This document shows positions 42,533 to 50,919 of a DNA stretch of 64,000 bases, one piece after another (position 1 is the stretch's first letter; the number at the start of each line of letters is the position of its first letter). A program made the translations under genes and the position numbers. The notes below the pieces were generated by a model. The model had not been told where the DNA came from. It saw only the letters and a list, made by a program, of their open reading frames with translations, and did not search any database. Source of the stretch: Streptomyces sp. CBMA152 (GTDB lineage Bacteria > Actinomycetota > Actinomycetes > Streptomycetales > Streptomycetaceae). The stretch is taken from contig NZ_MECJ01000012.1 of assembly GCF_014596475.1 (NCBI RefSeq), positions 62,001 to 126,000 of the forward strand, in the 5' to 3' direction.

Positions 42533-43462
42533 ATGTCGGCGACGAAGATCACTAGCCCCTTCCCCAAGCAGTTCACCGATCGGCAGTGGGCCCGGTACAT
42601 CAAGCAGGGCCGCGAAATGGTCGAGGAGGAGACCCGTATCCAGTTCCGGCTGGGCGATCTGACCTTGAAGATGGTCCCCTCCGTCCCCAACGGCGGCAAC
42701 AGGGGCGTCTTCATCGTCCTGGACCGGTATGCGGACGAGATCGGGATCAACGTCCACACACTTCTTGGCTACAGGCATGTGGCGATTGCCTGGCCACCAG
42801 ACAAGCGCGCGGACGGCCTGTCCTGGTCAATTCACAAAGCCCTAGACGCCATGAACGACCGTTTCGACCTGATCCACAACCCCCCTCGTGGGATCGCCCA
42901 GTGGACTGAGGACAAGGCACTCAGCCACGCCGGACGACTGCCGCACCGACCGCTGACAAAGGCCGAGAAGCTGGACCGGGTCCGGGTCCTGCTGGACCAG
43001 GACGAGAATGCAGCGGAAGCAGTGAGCGAACTGATTCGTCGCCCCGACGTAGCTCATCGGATCATGGGAGACCAGTCCAACCAGCGCATCCTCTACCGGG
43101 CACACCACGAGCAGCGTCTCGAAGCCGCCGAGGCCCGGTTCGCAGCCGCTCACGAGCACGACGAAGCCGATGAACCTACCCGGCAGGTGCGCCGCCGGGA
43201 GTCGGCCGTGGACTACACGAGGGCATCCAGCGAAGTACTGGAGCTGATCGGCGTTGGTACGAGCTTCCTGGTCGAGATGCAGCGGCTGATCCCCGGCCTG
43301 CACGTGGCCGAGTTCACCGACCGCGAGGTCCGGGCAGTCCTGGACAACCACCGTCGCATCCGCGCCGCCCTGGACTGGTGCGACACCGTCGTCACGACCG
43401 GCGAGAAAACAATGGACGAGGAACTGGCGCGGATCCTCGATGAAGGCGATGACCAGTCATGA
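42533..43462 (+). CDS. DUF6192-type (RacO-like) protein
   Basis: 309 residues. The ATG at 42533 is preceded by GTGGAGGC; a GTG at 42476 adds 19 residues and is less likely. The N-terminal half (MVEEETRIQFRLGDLTLKMV, then EIGINVHTLLGYRHVAIAWP and GLSWSIHKALDAM) matches the DUF6192 pattern as I recall it from Streptomyces plasmids, where a helix-turn-helix-like 'TLLGYRHVA' segment is conserved. The C-terminal region (SSEVLELIGVGTSFLVEMQR, then FTDREVRAVLDNHRRIRAAL) is helical. The stop overlaps the next ATG. Probably a DNA-binding partition or regulatory protein. Confidence 0.7.
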   Translation: MSATKITSPFPKQFTDRQWARYIKQGREMVEEETRIQFRLGDLTLKMVPSVPNGGNRGVFIVLDRYADEIGINVHTLLGYRHVAIAWPPDKRADGLSWSIHKALDAMNDRFDLIHNPPRGIAQWTEDKALSHAGRLPHRPLTKAEKLDRVRVLLDQDENAAEAVSELIRRPDVAHRIMGDQSNQRILYRAHHEQRLEAAEARFAAAHEHDEADEPTRQVRRRESAVDYTRASSEVLELIGVGTSFLVEMQRLIPGLHVAEFTDREVRAVLDNHRRIRAALDWCDTVVTTGEKTMDEELARILDEGDDQS

Positions 43463-43986
43463 CTCCCCGCCCCACCTCCACAGCATCCAAGGCCACGGCG
43501 GCCGCGCCGACCCCGCGCACGCCGCCCGTAGCCACCCAACATCTTGCCGAACTCGCGTGGAACATCTTTGAGGAGGCTGGCGAGGACGTACTCGTGCCGA
43601 AAGAGATCATCATCGCCCGAGTGCACGCCACCGACAGTCAGTTCACACGGCTGAAGGGATACATACGTGACCACGTGACGATGGAGAAGGGGAGAGCGTT
43701 CCTCGCGTTCCGAGGCGGGTACCTGATCACGACGGATCCCGCGAAGATCGCTGAGAGCGTCGGCTGGCGGCTCGGCCGGATCAACACGGAACTGCGGCGC
43801 CTGCTGTCCGGCTGGATCAATCCCCTCGGCGAAGACGTCAGCAACTACGACGTCCTTGCGATGTACCAGGACGAGATCGGCCACATGATGCGCCTCGAAG
43901 AGAGGATGCGGAAGGCCAGCATGACGATGCCCAAGCCGGTGAAGGGGACCACGAGGCGTCGTCGGCGCACCACTGCGACCCTCTGA
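43459..43986 (+). CDS. RacP-like hypothetical protein
   Basis: 175 residues, coupled to the DUF6192 gene by ATGA overlap. After a Pro/Thr/Ala-rich start there is a winged-helix-like segment (HLAELAWNIFEEAGEDVLVP, KEIIIARVHATDSQFTRLKG), then FRGGYLITTDPAKIAESVGW with a possible beta wing, and a helical end. The order DUF6192 then RacP-like is recurrent in Streptomyces plasmids to my recollection. Likely DNA binding, acting with the upstream protein. The C-terminal RRRRR stretch is basic. Confidence 0.6.
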   Translation: MTPRPTSTASKATAAAPTPRTPPVATQHLAELAWNIFEEAGEDVLVPKEIIIARVHATDSQFTRLKGYIRDHVTMEKGRAFLAFRGGYLITTDPAKIAESVGWRLGRINTELRRLLSGWINPLGEDVSNYDVLAMYQDEIGHMMRLEERMRKASMTMPKPVKGTTRRRRRTTATL

Positions 43987-44035
43987 TCGGTAATCATGTG
44001 GGCATGCACCGATGCCATTCGGCTCTGGTTCACTC

Positions 44036-44644
44036 ATGGCGAGGTCGCCCAGATCCGGGCCAGCCACCGCGCAGGCGCTGCACCGCGCGCTGGCTGCACT
44101 CGGCGCTGCCCCAACCGCCGACCCGAAGCAGCGGCCACACGGCCCGCAGCCGGAGGACACACCGCTGCTGCTCGGTGTACTGCTGGCCAAGGCGGAACTC
44201 GACGCCGCTGTTCGGGCCGACCCCTCCGCCTACCCACCAGATGGCCTCACTGCTCTGATAACCGGCTACAACGCCCTCATCGGCACTGGCAGTGACATCC
44301 GCCTGCGGCTCATGTCTCTACGCCTGATCCGCACAGCCATCGAGATCACCACGCACGACGACGCCACCGACTCGATCTCTGAGGCTGCCGAGAGCGCTAC
44401 GCTCGCTGCCGCCAATCTTGTCAACGCCCTCCGCTATAACCGGAGCCCTCCGGACGAGGATGAGGCCCTCTCAGCAGCACTGGATGCAGCAGCCCGGTTC
44501 AGCCGCGACCTCGCGGTATCCGTGAAGCGCGCACGCCATGAGTTCGGCAAGCCGCGCACCCAAACAGCGGCCCAAAACGATCAAGATCGCCCTACAGGTC
44601 GTCGGTCGGCTACGACATCTCGGCACCCACGAAAGCCGCAGTGA
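44036..44644 (+). CDS. Hypothetical all-helical protein
   Basis: 202 residues from the ATG at 44036 (MARSPRSGPATAQALHRALA); a slightly longer start exists at 44012. Sequence is helical (LLLGVLLAKAELDAAVRADP, SISEAAESATLAAANLVNAL, AALDAAARFSRDLAVSVKRA) with a basic tail. No family recognised. It follows the RacP-like gene by 49 bases and may share its transcript. Confidence 0.5.
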   Translation: MARSPRSGPATAQALHRALAALGAAPTADPKQRPHGPQPEDTPLLLGVLLAKAELDAAVRADPSAYPPDGLTALITGYNALIGTGSDIRLRLMSLRLIRTAIEITTHDDATDSISEAAESATLAAANLVNALRYNRSPPDEDEALSAALDAAARFSRDLAVSVKRARHEFGKPRTQTAAQNDQDRPTGRRSATTSRHPRKPQ

Positions 44645-44775
44645 GACAAGTAGGTAGACCCGGCCCGGCTTCGGCACTGATTTGGGATGTGAAACTGGCG
44701 ACCTCGCGCACGCCCCCTCCGTTTGCAGTCGGCATGTCGCCGCGGAGTGCGCAAGCGGCCCGTCTGGCGCCCACA

Positions 44776-46161
44776 TCAGGGTCTGTGGCCTGCGGTGTTC
44801 GGCGGGCGAACGACCTCGTTGGCCGTCACTTCAGCCGCATGCAGAGCGAACGCGTACAGCACACGGCCGGATCCGGTGATCACTGAGCCGTGGGTGAGTG
44901 CCGGTGAGGCGGTCGCGGGTCCTGCGAGCTGCCTGGTCCACCGCGTCTGTCCGGTCCGGGCGTCCAGTGCTGCGACGCTGTCGTCCGCGCCGAGGTAGAC
45001 GAGGCCGCCGGCGAGGGCCGGTGAGGACACCACCGGGTTGGTGAAGCTCCTCTTCCACTCGGTATGGCCATCAATGGCGTCGAAGGCGTACAGGGTTCCG
45101 TCATCGGAGCCGACGTAGACGCTCTCGTGGCCTGTTTGGCTGCCGACGGCTGCGGAGGAGCGGATGGAGCCGTTCGTGCGGTGAGTCCACAGCGTGCTGC
45201 CTGTGGTGGCGTTCAGGGCGTACATGGTGGCGTCCTGGGACCCGACGTACACGGTGTCGCGGGTGACGACCGGAGTCGCGGAGACGCCGGCGCTGGTAGC
45301 TACGCTCCACTGGAGCTTTCCGGTGCGGGCGTCGAGGGCGTAGATGTGGCGGTCGTTCGACCCGACGTAGAGGGTGTGGCCGGCGAGGGCGGGTGAGGAT
45401 TCCACCGGTCCCTTGGCCATGAACGTCCATGTGAGCTGCCCGTCCAGGTCCAGTGCCTCGATCGTGCCGTGGGCGGTTCCCAGGTAGATCCGCGTGTCTG
45501 CGGCCCGGTCGGCTTCCTGGACGACGGGAGAGGACGCGCCGTATCCGGCGGTGCGGGACCACAGACGTCTGCCGGTGGTGGCATCGAGCGCGCAGAGCCG
45601 GCCGTCGGAGGTCGTGAACAGCACCCGCCCTGCCGCGACGGCCGGCGAGAACACGAGGGGTGCCCCTGTCTGGTAGCGCCAGGCCACGTGGCCGGTCGCC
45701 AGGTCCAGTGCCAGCAGGGTGCCGCCGTCCGCCGGTGCATAGATCCGGCCGGCCGCGGCCACGGCCGGGGCGGACATGCTCGCCCCGAGGTCGCTGCGCC
45801 AGCGTTCCGCCAGCCGCTCGACGCTCTGGGGCGTCACGGCCGCGAAGGACGGCGGTGCTCCCGTCCGTGTGGCGGAATAGCGGTGCATGGGCCAGTCCTC
45901 GGCGGACGGCCGTGCGGGGGTCTGCTGCGCGTGTTCATGGGCTGTAGGGGGAGGTGTGGAGGGGTGGGCGGGTGGGCCCTTGAGGGGCTTGTGCAGCAGC
46001 GCGGCTGCCACGGCCGGGCGGGCTTCCTCGTGCGGGAGAAAGCGCTGGGCCGTGAGGGTTCCGGCGATGACTGCCAGCGCATAGACCAGAGCCGCCACGC
46101 TGTAAAACACACCTGGGTAGCCCCACCATTGCGGAACAGCGGGCAGACGATTCCTTACCAC
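44776..46161 (-). CDS. Membrane-anchored PQQ-like beta-propeller protein
   Basis: 461 residues from GTG 46161, preceded by AAAGAGGT; a GTG at 46206 would add 15 residues. One N-terminal transmembrane helix (VFYSVAALVYALAVIAGTLT), then a Pro/His-rich linker, then about seven to eight repeats of the PQQ-propeller type (for example GRIYAPADGGTLLALDLATG and DTVYVGSQDATMYALNATTG). Each repeat carries the YVGS-DG-LYALDAxTG-x-W signature. The family includes outer-surface scaffold and sensor proteins; catalytic PQQ residues are not evident. Probably extracytoplasmic and protein binding. Palindromic sites lie beyond its start. Confidence 0.85.
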   Translation of the reverse strand: MVRNRLPAVPQWWGYPGVFYSVAALVYALAVIAGTLTAQRFLPHEEARPAVAAALLHKPLKGPPAHPSTPPPTAHEHAQQTPARPSAEDWPMHRYSATRTGAPPSFAAVTPQSVERLAERWRSDLGASMSAPAVAAAGRIYAPADGGTLLALDLATGHVAWRYQTGAPLVFSPAVAAGRVLFTTSDGRLCALDATTGRRLWSRTAGYGASSPVVQEADRAADTRIYLGTAHGTIEALDLDGQLTWTFMAKGPVESSPALAGHTLYVGSNDRHIYALDARTGKLQWSVATSAGVSATPVVTRDTVYVGSQDATMYALNATTGSTLWTHRTNGSIRSSAAVGSQTGHESVYVGSDDGTLYAFDAIDGHTEWKRSFTNPVVSSPALAGGLVYLGADDSVAALDARTGQTRWTRQLAGPATASPALTHGSVITGSGRVLYAFALHAAEVTANEVVRPPNTAGHRP

Positions 46162-46299
46162 GGTGATAAGACCTCTTTTTTCTCCGCCTCTAGACTCTCC
46201 CCACAACGGGGCCGGAACCCCTGAGTCTGGACGGTACGCAATCCGGCTGTTTCCCTTGCTCTCTTACTTCACCTGCCTGCGCCACATGCCGCTTGGCGA

Positions 46300-46323
46300 G
46301 CGTTCAGGCATCTGCCTGAACGC
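46300..46323. repeat. 24-bp palindrome with CAGGCATCTGCCTG core
   Basis: GCGTTCAGGCA-TC-TGCCTGAACGC, perfect 11-base arms. The same 14-base core recurs at 46626-46645. Probable operator. Confidence 0.75.
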
Positions 46324-46338
46324 AAGACATTCTCTATT

Positions 46339-46350
46339 GGGCATATGCCC
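46339..46350. repeat. 12-bp palindrome GGGCATATGCCC
   Basis: Perfect palindrome 16 bases after the first, sharing the GGCAT...TGCC half-sites. It may be a related, weaker operator site. Confidence 0.5.
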
Positions 46351-46625
46351 GGTAGCCCTGTGCGCCCGGGCTCTGAGGCGTCTAAGCCGCGGCGCTCGAT
46401 GGCCTCCCCGCCCGGCCGCACGGGGGCGACCTGGACGAACGCACGGCGGCTGCCTGCAGGCTGGAAACACCAGCCGACCGGGCTCGTACACATGCTGGGT
46501 GCCACGAGGAGCGCCACGCCCGCGGCATACCCTTTGTGCTCGGCGGCGCCCGCCACAGCCGGCGCCGACACGTGCCCTCCGGCAGGCGCCTCGTTGCAGG
46601 TTTTCTACGGAACTTTCCTTCCCGC

Positions 46626-46645
46626 GTGCAGGCATCTGCCTGCAC
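46626..46645. repeat. 20-bp palindrome with the same CAGGCATCTGCCTG core
   Basis: GTGCAGGCA-TC-TGCCTGCAC, perfect 9-base arms. It is identical to the 46300 site over the central 14 bases. Confidence 0.75.
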
Positions 46646-46860
46646 TTCCTCGGGCTCAGAAAATTATTTCAAGGATATGCCTCGACGCCCGCTCCACTCC
46701 TTTTCGGATCGTATGGAAACCTCGGGGTACCGGCTCAATACCGGTCGCGAAAAGAAATAGTGGTCCGGGACGCCGCGATTGTCTGCCGCGTGCGGATATC
46801 ACCTCCAGCCCGCATATTTTCAGCAGGCAACCGGGAAGTTCCGATTCCATAGAATCAGGA

Positions 46861-48096
46861 GTGAGCGCCATCGTGATCAGAAGACATCTGTCGGAATCCG
46901 ACGCAGGACGGCACCGCCGGGCGGTCGCCGCCGTACTCCAGTGCCTGCACAGGACGCGGGAAGCAGTCGCGGTCCCTGTGCGGCTCGCCACGGCCCAGAT
47001 CAGGGGCAGAACGTCAGCGTGGCGGCGGGGAGCGGGCGTGGCCTGGCGGACCGCGCTGGCCTACCGGCTGCACATGCCCGGAGCCCGTGGCAGGCGAGCC
47101 GATACGAACCCCACCCCCCGTCCTATCGCCGGGCCGCAGCGCAGCCGCCTCGGGCACGAAGGGCTCGGACGAGAAGGAACCGTAGAACAAGGAACAGGGC
47201 GGGGGGCAGGGTGGGGATCGCCTGCTGCGGCAGCTGTGCAGTCCCTCGCCCCGGCGGTTCGGCCCCGTTTCCTTGTTCCTGCCGTTGTCCTGCCGCGAGG
47301 AGATCGGCCTTCATCTGCCGTGGTGGTGCGACGGGGCGGGGGTGCGGCACTGCCCGGGACCGTCGTGGCGGTGGGGGTGTCTCCCGCTGGCTCAGAGGGC
47401 GGTCGCGGACGGCAGGCGGACCGAAGCGGTGGCTGGCCCATGCCTCCTGCTGACCGGCTGGGGGATGCAGTAGAGCGGCGGCCGTTCGTTCCCCCGGTGC
47501 TGTCCCAAGGCGCCGTACGGCCAGCGCGTGCGGCCGGGGTGCAGCGCGTGGCGGCAGCAGTGTCCGGCCCGTGCGGGGCCTGCTGCGTGCACGGACGGGC
47601 CGACACCGAAATCGTCCGTGCTCTCGCGGGGGCGCGGCTGCTCGCCTCCGTGTTCACGGAGACGGACTCGGCTCCTTTCCCCCCGTACGTGCCGGAGTGG
47701 GGCGGCGGCCGTGCCCGCTTCCTGCCGGTCTCATCCGCCTCTTCGGCTTCTGGCATCCTCCTCGCCGAGGAGCAGCGGCTGCTGCTGATGCGCCTCGCGG
47801 CTGCCTGGCGAGGAGTTGATCCGGACGCGGATGCATGGCTGGTGCCCGCTCTGCGCGTGCGGATCTGGACGCCGTCCGCAAGGCCGCGCGAGTTGCTTGT
47901 CCTCCATCCGGTCCCGGCGGGGGTGAGGAGGGGAAAAGCACCCGGCGCGCGGGCCGTTGCTGCCCGCGTGGTGGCTGCCGGGCAGGACGTGTCCCCTGCG
48001 CTGTGGGTGCTGGAGAGGGCCTGGGGCAATGCTGCGGTGACCCCGAAGGAGCTTGTGGGCCCCGTGGTTACCGCGCTCGAGCAAGCACGCACGTGA
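46861..48096 (+). CDS. Hypothetical protein, low-complexity N-half
   Basis: 411 residues from the GTG at 46861 (in AGGAGTGAGC). The first half is Arg/Gly/Ala-rich and uncertain. The last ~200 residues look more protein-like, with a CGACC cysteine cluster and helices (LLAEEQRLLLMRLAAAWRGV, PALWVLERAWGNAAVTPKEL), and GC-rich third positions. No family recognised. The long spurious-looking frames on the opposite strand make the call tentative. It may be a genuine gene only in its 3' half. Confidence 0.35.
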   Translation: MSAIVIRRHLSESDAGRHRRAVAAVLQCLHRTREAVAVPVRLATAQIRGRTSAWRRGAGVAWRTALAYRLHMPGARGRRADTNPTPRPIAGPQRSRLGHEGLGREGTVEQGTGRGAGWGSPAAAAVQSLAPAVRPRFLVPAVVLPRGDRPSSAVVVRRGGGAALPGTVVAVGVSPAGSEGGRGRQADRSGGWPMPPADRLGDAVERRPFVPPVLSQGAVRPARAAGVQRVAAAVSGPCGACCVHGRADTEIVRALAGARLLASVFTETDSAPFPPYVPEWGGGRARFLPVSSASSASGILLAEEQRLLLMRLAAAWRGVDPDADAWLVPALRVRIWTPSARPRELLVLHPVPAGVRRGKAPGARAVAARVVAAGQDVSPALWVLERAWGNAAVTPKELVGPVVTALEQART

Positions 48097-48400
48097 TGAC
48101 GCGGGAAACGGGTACGTCTTCGCCGCGGCCAGACCCAGTGCACGGAGCTCAGCTCTGGGTCTGCCCCGCCTGCGGCGGGCCGACTGCGGTTTCCCCTTCC
48201 TCCTCGCCGCACCGTCCGGCCCGCTCTGACCTCCCCCGGCTGCCCGCAGCCCCCTTCTCCTCTCATCTCGCCCCGTGGCCTTGTCCCGCGCACCGGACTG
48301 TCCCTCTCTTGTCGTGCGGCTCAGAGGTTGCTGGCCGCCGGGCGCCACGGCAGCCGGGGCATTCGGGACCGGCGCCCTTCGGCAGGAAAGGACTCCACTC

Positions 48401-49060
48401 GTGTTTCCCCCGCCTCGATCACCTTTACCGCTACCGCTGCGGCGCCCCGTACCGTGCCTGGATGACCCGACGGCATCGGCGCACCGGCCACCGCACCCGC
48501 TGTCCGCGGCGCTAGAGACAATCTGGCGCACGACTCAGTCCCGCACCGGGGACGTCGCCGCACGCATCGCATGGTGGACCGCGGTACCCGCCCGTGCGCT
48601 CGTGCTGTCGCGGTGCAGCTGGCTGGTGTGGCTTGCCGCCTGCACCGTGGTCGCCTGGTTCCTCCCCCTCCGCCTTTCGCGGTTGCATGCCGTGCCCTGT
48701 CGGGGGTGCCGCCGGGCGGTCGGCCCAGTGCCCCGGCCGCGCGGGGCAAGCCGCTCCGGTCAGCCTGCGCGGCATCGTCAGGTCGCCTGTCTCGTCCGCT
48801 CCTGGCGATTCGGCCTCGCAGACGTGCGCTGCCTCCCCTCACCGTGCATGCCGCTCGATGACCTTCGCCATGTGCCGTGCGGCAACTGCGCCGCCCGCTT
48901 GGGCCTCAGTCAGGACCGCCGCCGACGGGCAACGGCGGGGGAAGCGTGTCTGCATCCGATGCACCGCCCCTGCCACGCACCCCTTAAGGGCAAGGACAGA
49001 GGGTGCGGTGCCCCGGATCAGGAGGAGGGAGAAACCGGCGAGCCGCGGTGGATGCCCTAG
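48401..49060 (+). CDS. Possible membrane/zinc-ribbon protein
   Basis: 219 residues from GTG 48401, with AGGAAAGGA about 10-18 bases upstream, a context shared with several other starts in this region. One hydrophobic segment (WLVWLAACTVVAWFLPLRLS) is followed by CRGC and, 60 residues later, CGNC, which could form a zinc site. The last ~50 residues are charged. No homology recognised; a chance frame is possible. Confidence 0.3.
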   Translation: MFPPPRSPLPLPLRRPVPCLDDPTASAHRPPHPLSAALETIWRTTQSRTGDVAARIAWWTAVPARALVLSRCSWLVWLAACTVVAWFLPLRLSRLHAVPCRGCRRAVGPVPRPRGASRSGQPARHRQVACLVRSWRFGLADVRCLPSPCMPLDDLRHVPCGNCAARLGLSQDRRRRATAGEACLHPMHRPCHAPLKGKDRGCGAPDQEEGETGEPRWMP

Positions 49061-50345
49061 CGGGCGGTATCGCGCGTAACAGGCGCCCTTCGTCACCGTG
49101 GTGGCCGGCGCGCAGAGCAGACGAGGGAAGACGGTGATCCAGTCGTGTCCGATGACGTTGCGGAAGACGGCCGCGTACTAGGTGTCCGGGCAGGCCCAGA
49201 TGGGCGTGCCCGGCCCACCGGGCTCCTGAGCGCACCCGGCCCCGAGACCGCTGACGCGGACCGGGGGGAATCGGGATTGTGTCCTGTACCGGGGTGCAGC
49301 GGGCCGGTCGTGCCGCCTGCTCGTGCTGCATCCGCCTGCCTTGCCGGTGTGTGGGCTGAGATGACCGCTGTTGCACCCTGGGGTGGGACGCCGCCGCACC
49401 CTGGGCTGGCAGACCGGGCGGGACCGTTGACCAGGCAGGTCAGCGAAGCGAGCCGCCTGCGCCACCCTGTACCGGGCTCCTCCCAAGACCTGGGCCACCG
49501 GTGTGAGCCCGCGTCTGGACCAGGCGCGGGAGACAGGCGGCACCCTCATCAGTGCGTCCCTGCCCCCGGAGCCGCGCCGACCGCCACTGCGGCATCGCTC
49601 CCGGTGCTCGCCTTGATCGCTCGCCTGCCCGGCCGCCGCTCTTGGCCGCGTTCCATGGCTCTCCAGGTCCCAATGCGGCGGATCCCTCTGCAGCGACACG
49701 GCATCCGTGCGAGAGCCGACCGCGTCATGGTTGTGGGGAACCGGCCTCCGGTCACGGTCTTCATCCCGAACAGCCTCCAGATCAGACCGGCCGCGCCGTG
49801 CGCGCCCCATCCCCAGGGCTGCTGCCCACTGCATCGCAGATCCGGGGCGGATTCGAGATCCGGTGGATGTCCGCCAGAACGAGCATCCCGCCAAGGCGTC
49901 GCCGCAGGCCTCGCTATGCGCGGACAACCAGATCCTGGCACACGGTCACATATGCACGGTGGTCCTGGGGTACGGGTCCGCGCCCATCGGCGCGGATGCC
50001 GGGCACCAGGGGCCATACATCGACCCCGGACCCGCCCCGTGTCCCCTTCCGGCATCCGCAGCGCGAGCAGAACCTCGCCCGCCTTCCACCGTGCTGACAA
50101 CCCGCTCGAGCACAGAGCCGTCCTACCGCCGCTTTGTCCGACACCGCACCGCCGGCGCGCCGAGGACGCAGTGGCCCGTCACCGTCCCGCAATCACCATG
50201 GCCCTGCCCGCCGACGGCCAGGCCGGCCGCCCTGCGGATGTCCCGCGAACCGGGCACACCACGGCCGCCCGTCCCCGCTGGCCCCGCGGCAGCTCTCCGC
50301 CAGCGGTCATGACCCACAGGAGCAGGGCGTAGCAGATGTTCTTCC
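49061..50345. other. Long stretch without supported gene before tRNA-Leu
   Basis: About 1.28 kb. Open frames on both strands are long only because stops are rare at this GC content. They are Arg/Pro/Gly-rich, lack ribosome-binding sites and show no domain. Nothing definite seen. Confidence 0.4.
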
Positions 50346-50429
50346 GGGCGAGTGGCGAAATGGCAGACGCAGCGGACTTAAACTCCGCCGCCCCTTCGGG
50401 GCATGTGGGTTCGACTCCCACCTCGCTCA
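50346..50429 (+). tRNA. tRNA-Leu(UAA)
   Basis: 84-base class II tRNA. Acceptor arms GGGCGAG (50346-50352) and CTCGCTC (50422-50428) pair with one G-U; discriminator A at 50429; CCA is not encoded (ACCC). The D-arm region contains GGCGAAATGGCAGACGC. Anticodon stem GCGGA/TCCGC frames the loop CTTAAAC, giving anticodon TAA. A long variable arm with CCCCTTCGGGG and a T-arm GTGGG-TTCGACT-CCCAC complete it. It reads UUA, the codon read in Streptomyces by the developmental tRNA bldA. Four genes in this window contain TTA codons. A deaminase-like gene starts about 100 bases downstream. Confidence 0.9.
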
Positions 50430-50530
50430 CCCCACCGCTCCCGCGCCCCTGCCCACGCGCCGGGGCACCACGAAGGCCCGGCCGCGGGACATCCCCCGAC
50501 CCCCTTCCCAGCCATCCGACCGGAGAAGAC

Positions 50531-50881
50531 ATGCTGTCCTACCTGGAGCTGGCACTCAAACAAGCGGCACGCTCCCGCTGCCGCTACCGCGTGGGAGCTG
50601 TCCTGGTCAAAAGCGGCCGGGTGCTGACCCATTCACCGAACCGCTACCGCAACGCTCCGGCGGTGGACTTCCTCCACGCTACTTTCCACGCCGAGGAAAT
50701 GCTGCTGCGACGCGCCCAGGTCCCGCCGGGTGCCGTGGTCTACGTCGCCCGGATCAACCGGGCCGGTGCTCCTGCGCTCGCCCGCCCATGCCCCCGCTGC
50801 GAGCAAGCCCTGCGCTCCCGCGGCGTCACCCTGGCGCACTTCACCACGGCCCAAGGCCCCGGCTCCCTCCACCTGACGTGA
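50531..50881 (+). CDS. Zinc-dependent cytidine/adenosine deaminase-like protein
   Basis: 116 residues, ATG preceded by CGGAGAAG. The catalytic signatures of the cytidine-deaminase fold are present: H53-A-E55 in TFHAEEMLLR, and P-C87-P-R-C90. The strand RYRVGAVLVKSGRVLTHSPN before them is also typical. H, C and C bind zinc, and E55 would be the proton shuttle. The small size and HAE/PCxxC spacing fit single-domain nucleoside, nucleotide or RNA-editing deaminases. The substrate is unknown. It lies between tRNA-Leu(UAA) and an aldo-keto-reductase-like gene. A role in tRNA or nucleotide modification is only a guess. Confidence 0.75.
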   Translation: MLSYLELALKQAARSRCRYRVGAVLVKSGRVLTHSPNRYRNAPAVDFLHATFHAEEMLLRRAQVPPGAVVYVARINRAGAPALARPCPRCEQALRSRGVTLAHFTTAQGPGSLHLT

Positions 50882-50919
50882 GCCTGCCCGTCCCGCTTTC
50901 CCCCCAAGGAGCTCCGCCC

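Larger units (their letters stand above)
46162..46860. other. A/T-richer control region with palindromes
   Basis: About 700 bases between the divergent propeller gene and the plus-strand gene at 46861. It carries several long perfect palindromes (46300-46323, 46339-46350, 46452-46461, 46626-46645) and several A/T-rich patches. Frames present are low quality. It is probably regulatory DNA rather than coding. Confidence 0.45.

Noticed and set aside
46660..46765. Possible tRNA around ACCGG-CTCAATA-CCGGT
   Set aside because: The T-loop lacks the normal TTC start and no matching acceptor stem lies about 60-70 bases upstream.
47061..48293. 410-residue minus-strand frame
   Set aside because: Low-complexity Ser/Arg/Thr-rich composition and no start context; the plus-strand frame at 46861-48096 is somewhat better, though itself uncertain.
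49145..50332. Long plus-strand frame before the tRNA
   Set aside because: Arg/Pro/Ser-rich, no ribosome-binding site, no domain, and competing long frames on the opposite strand; typical of chance frames at this GC content.
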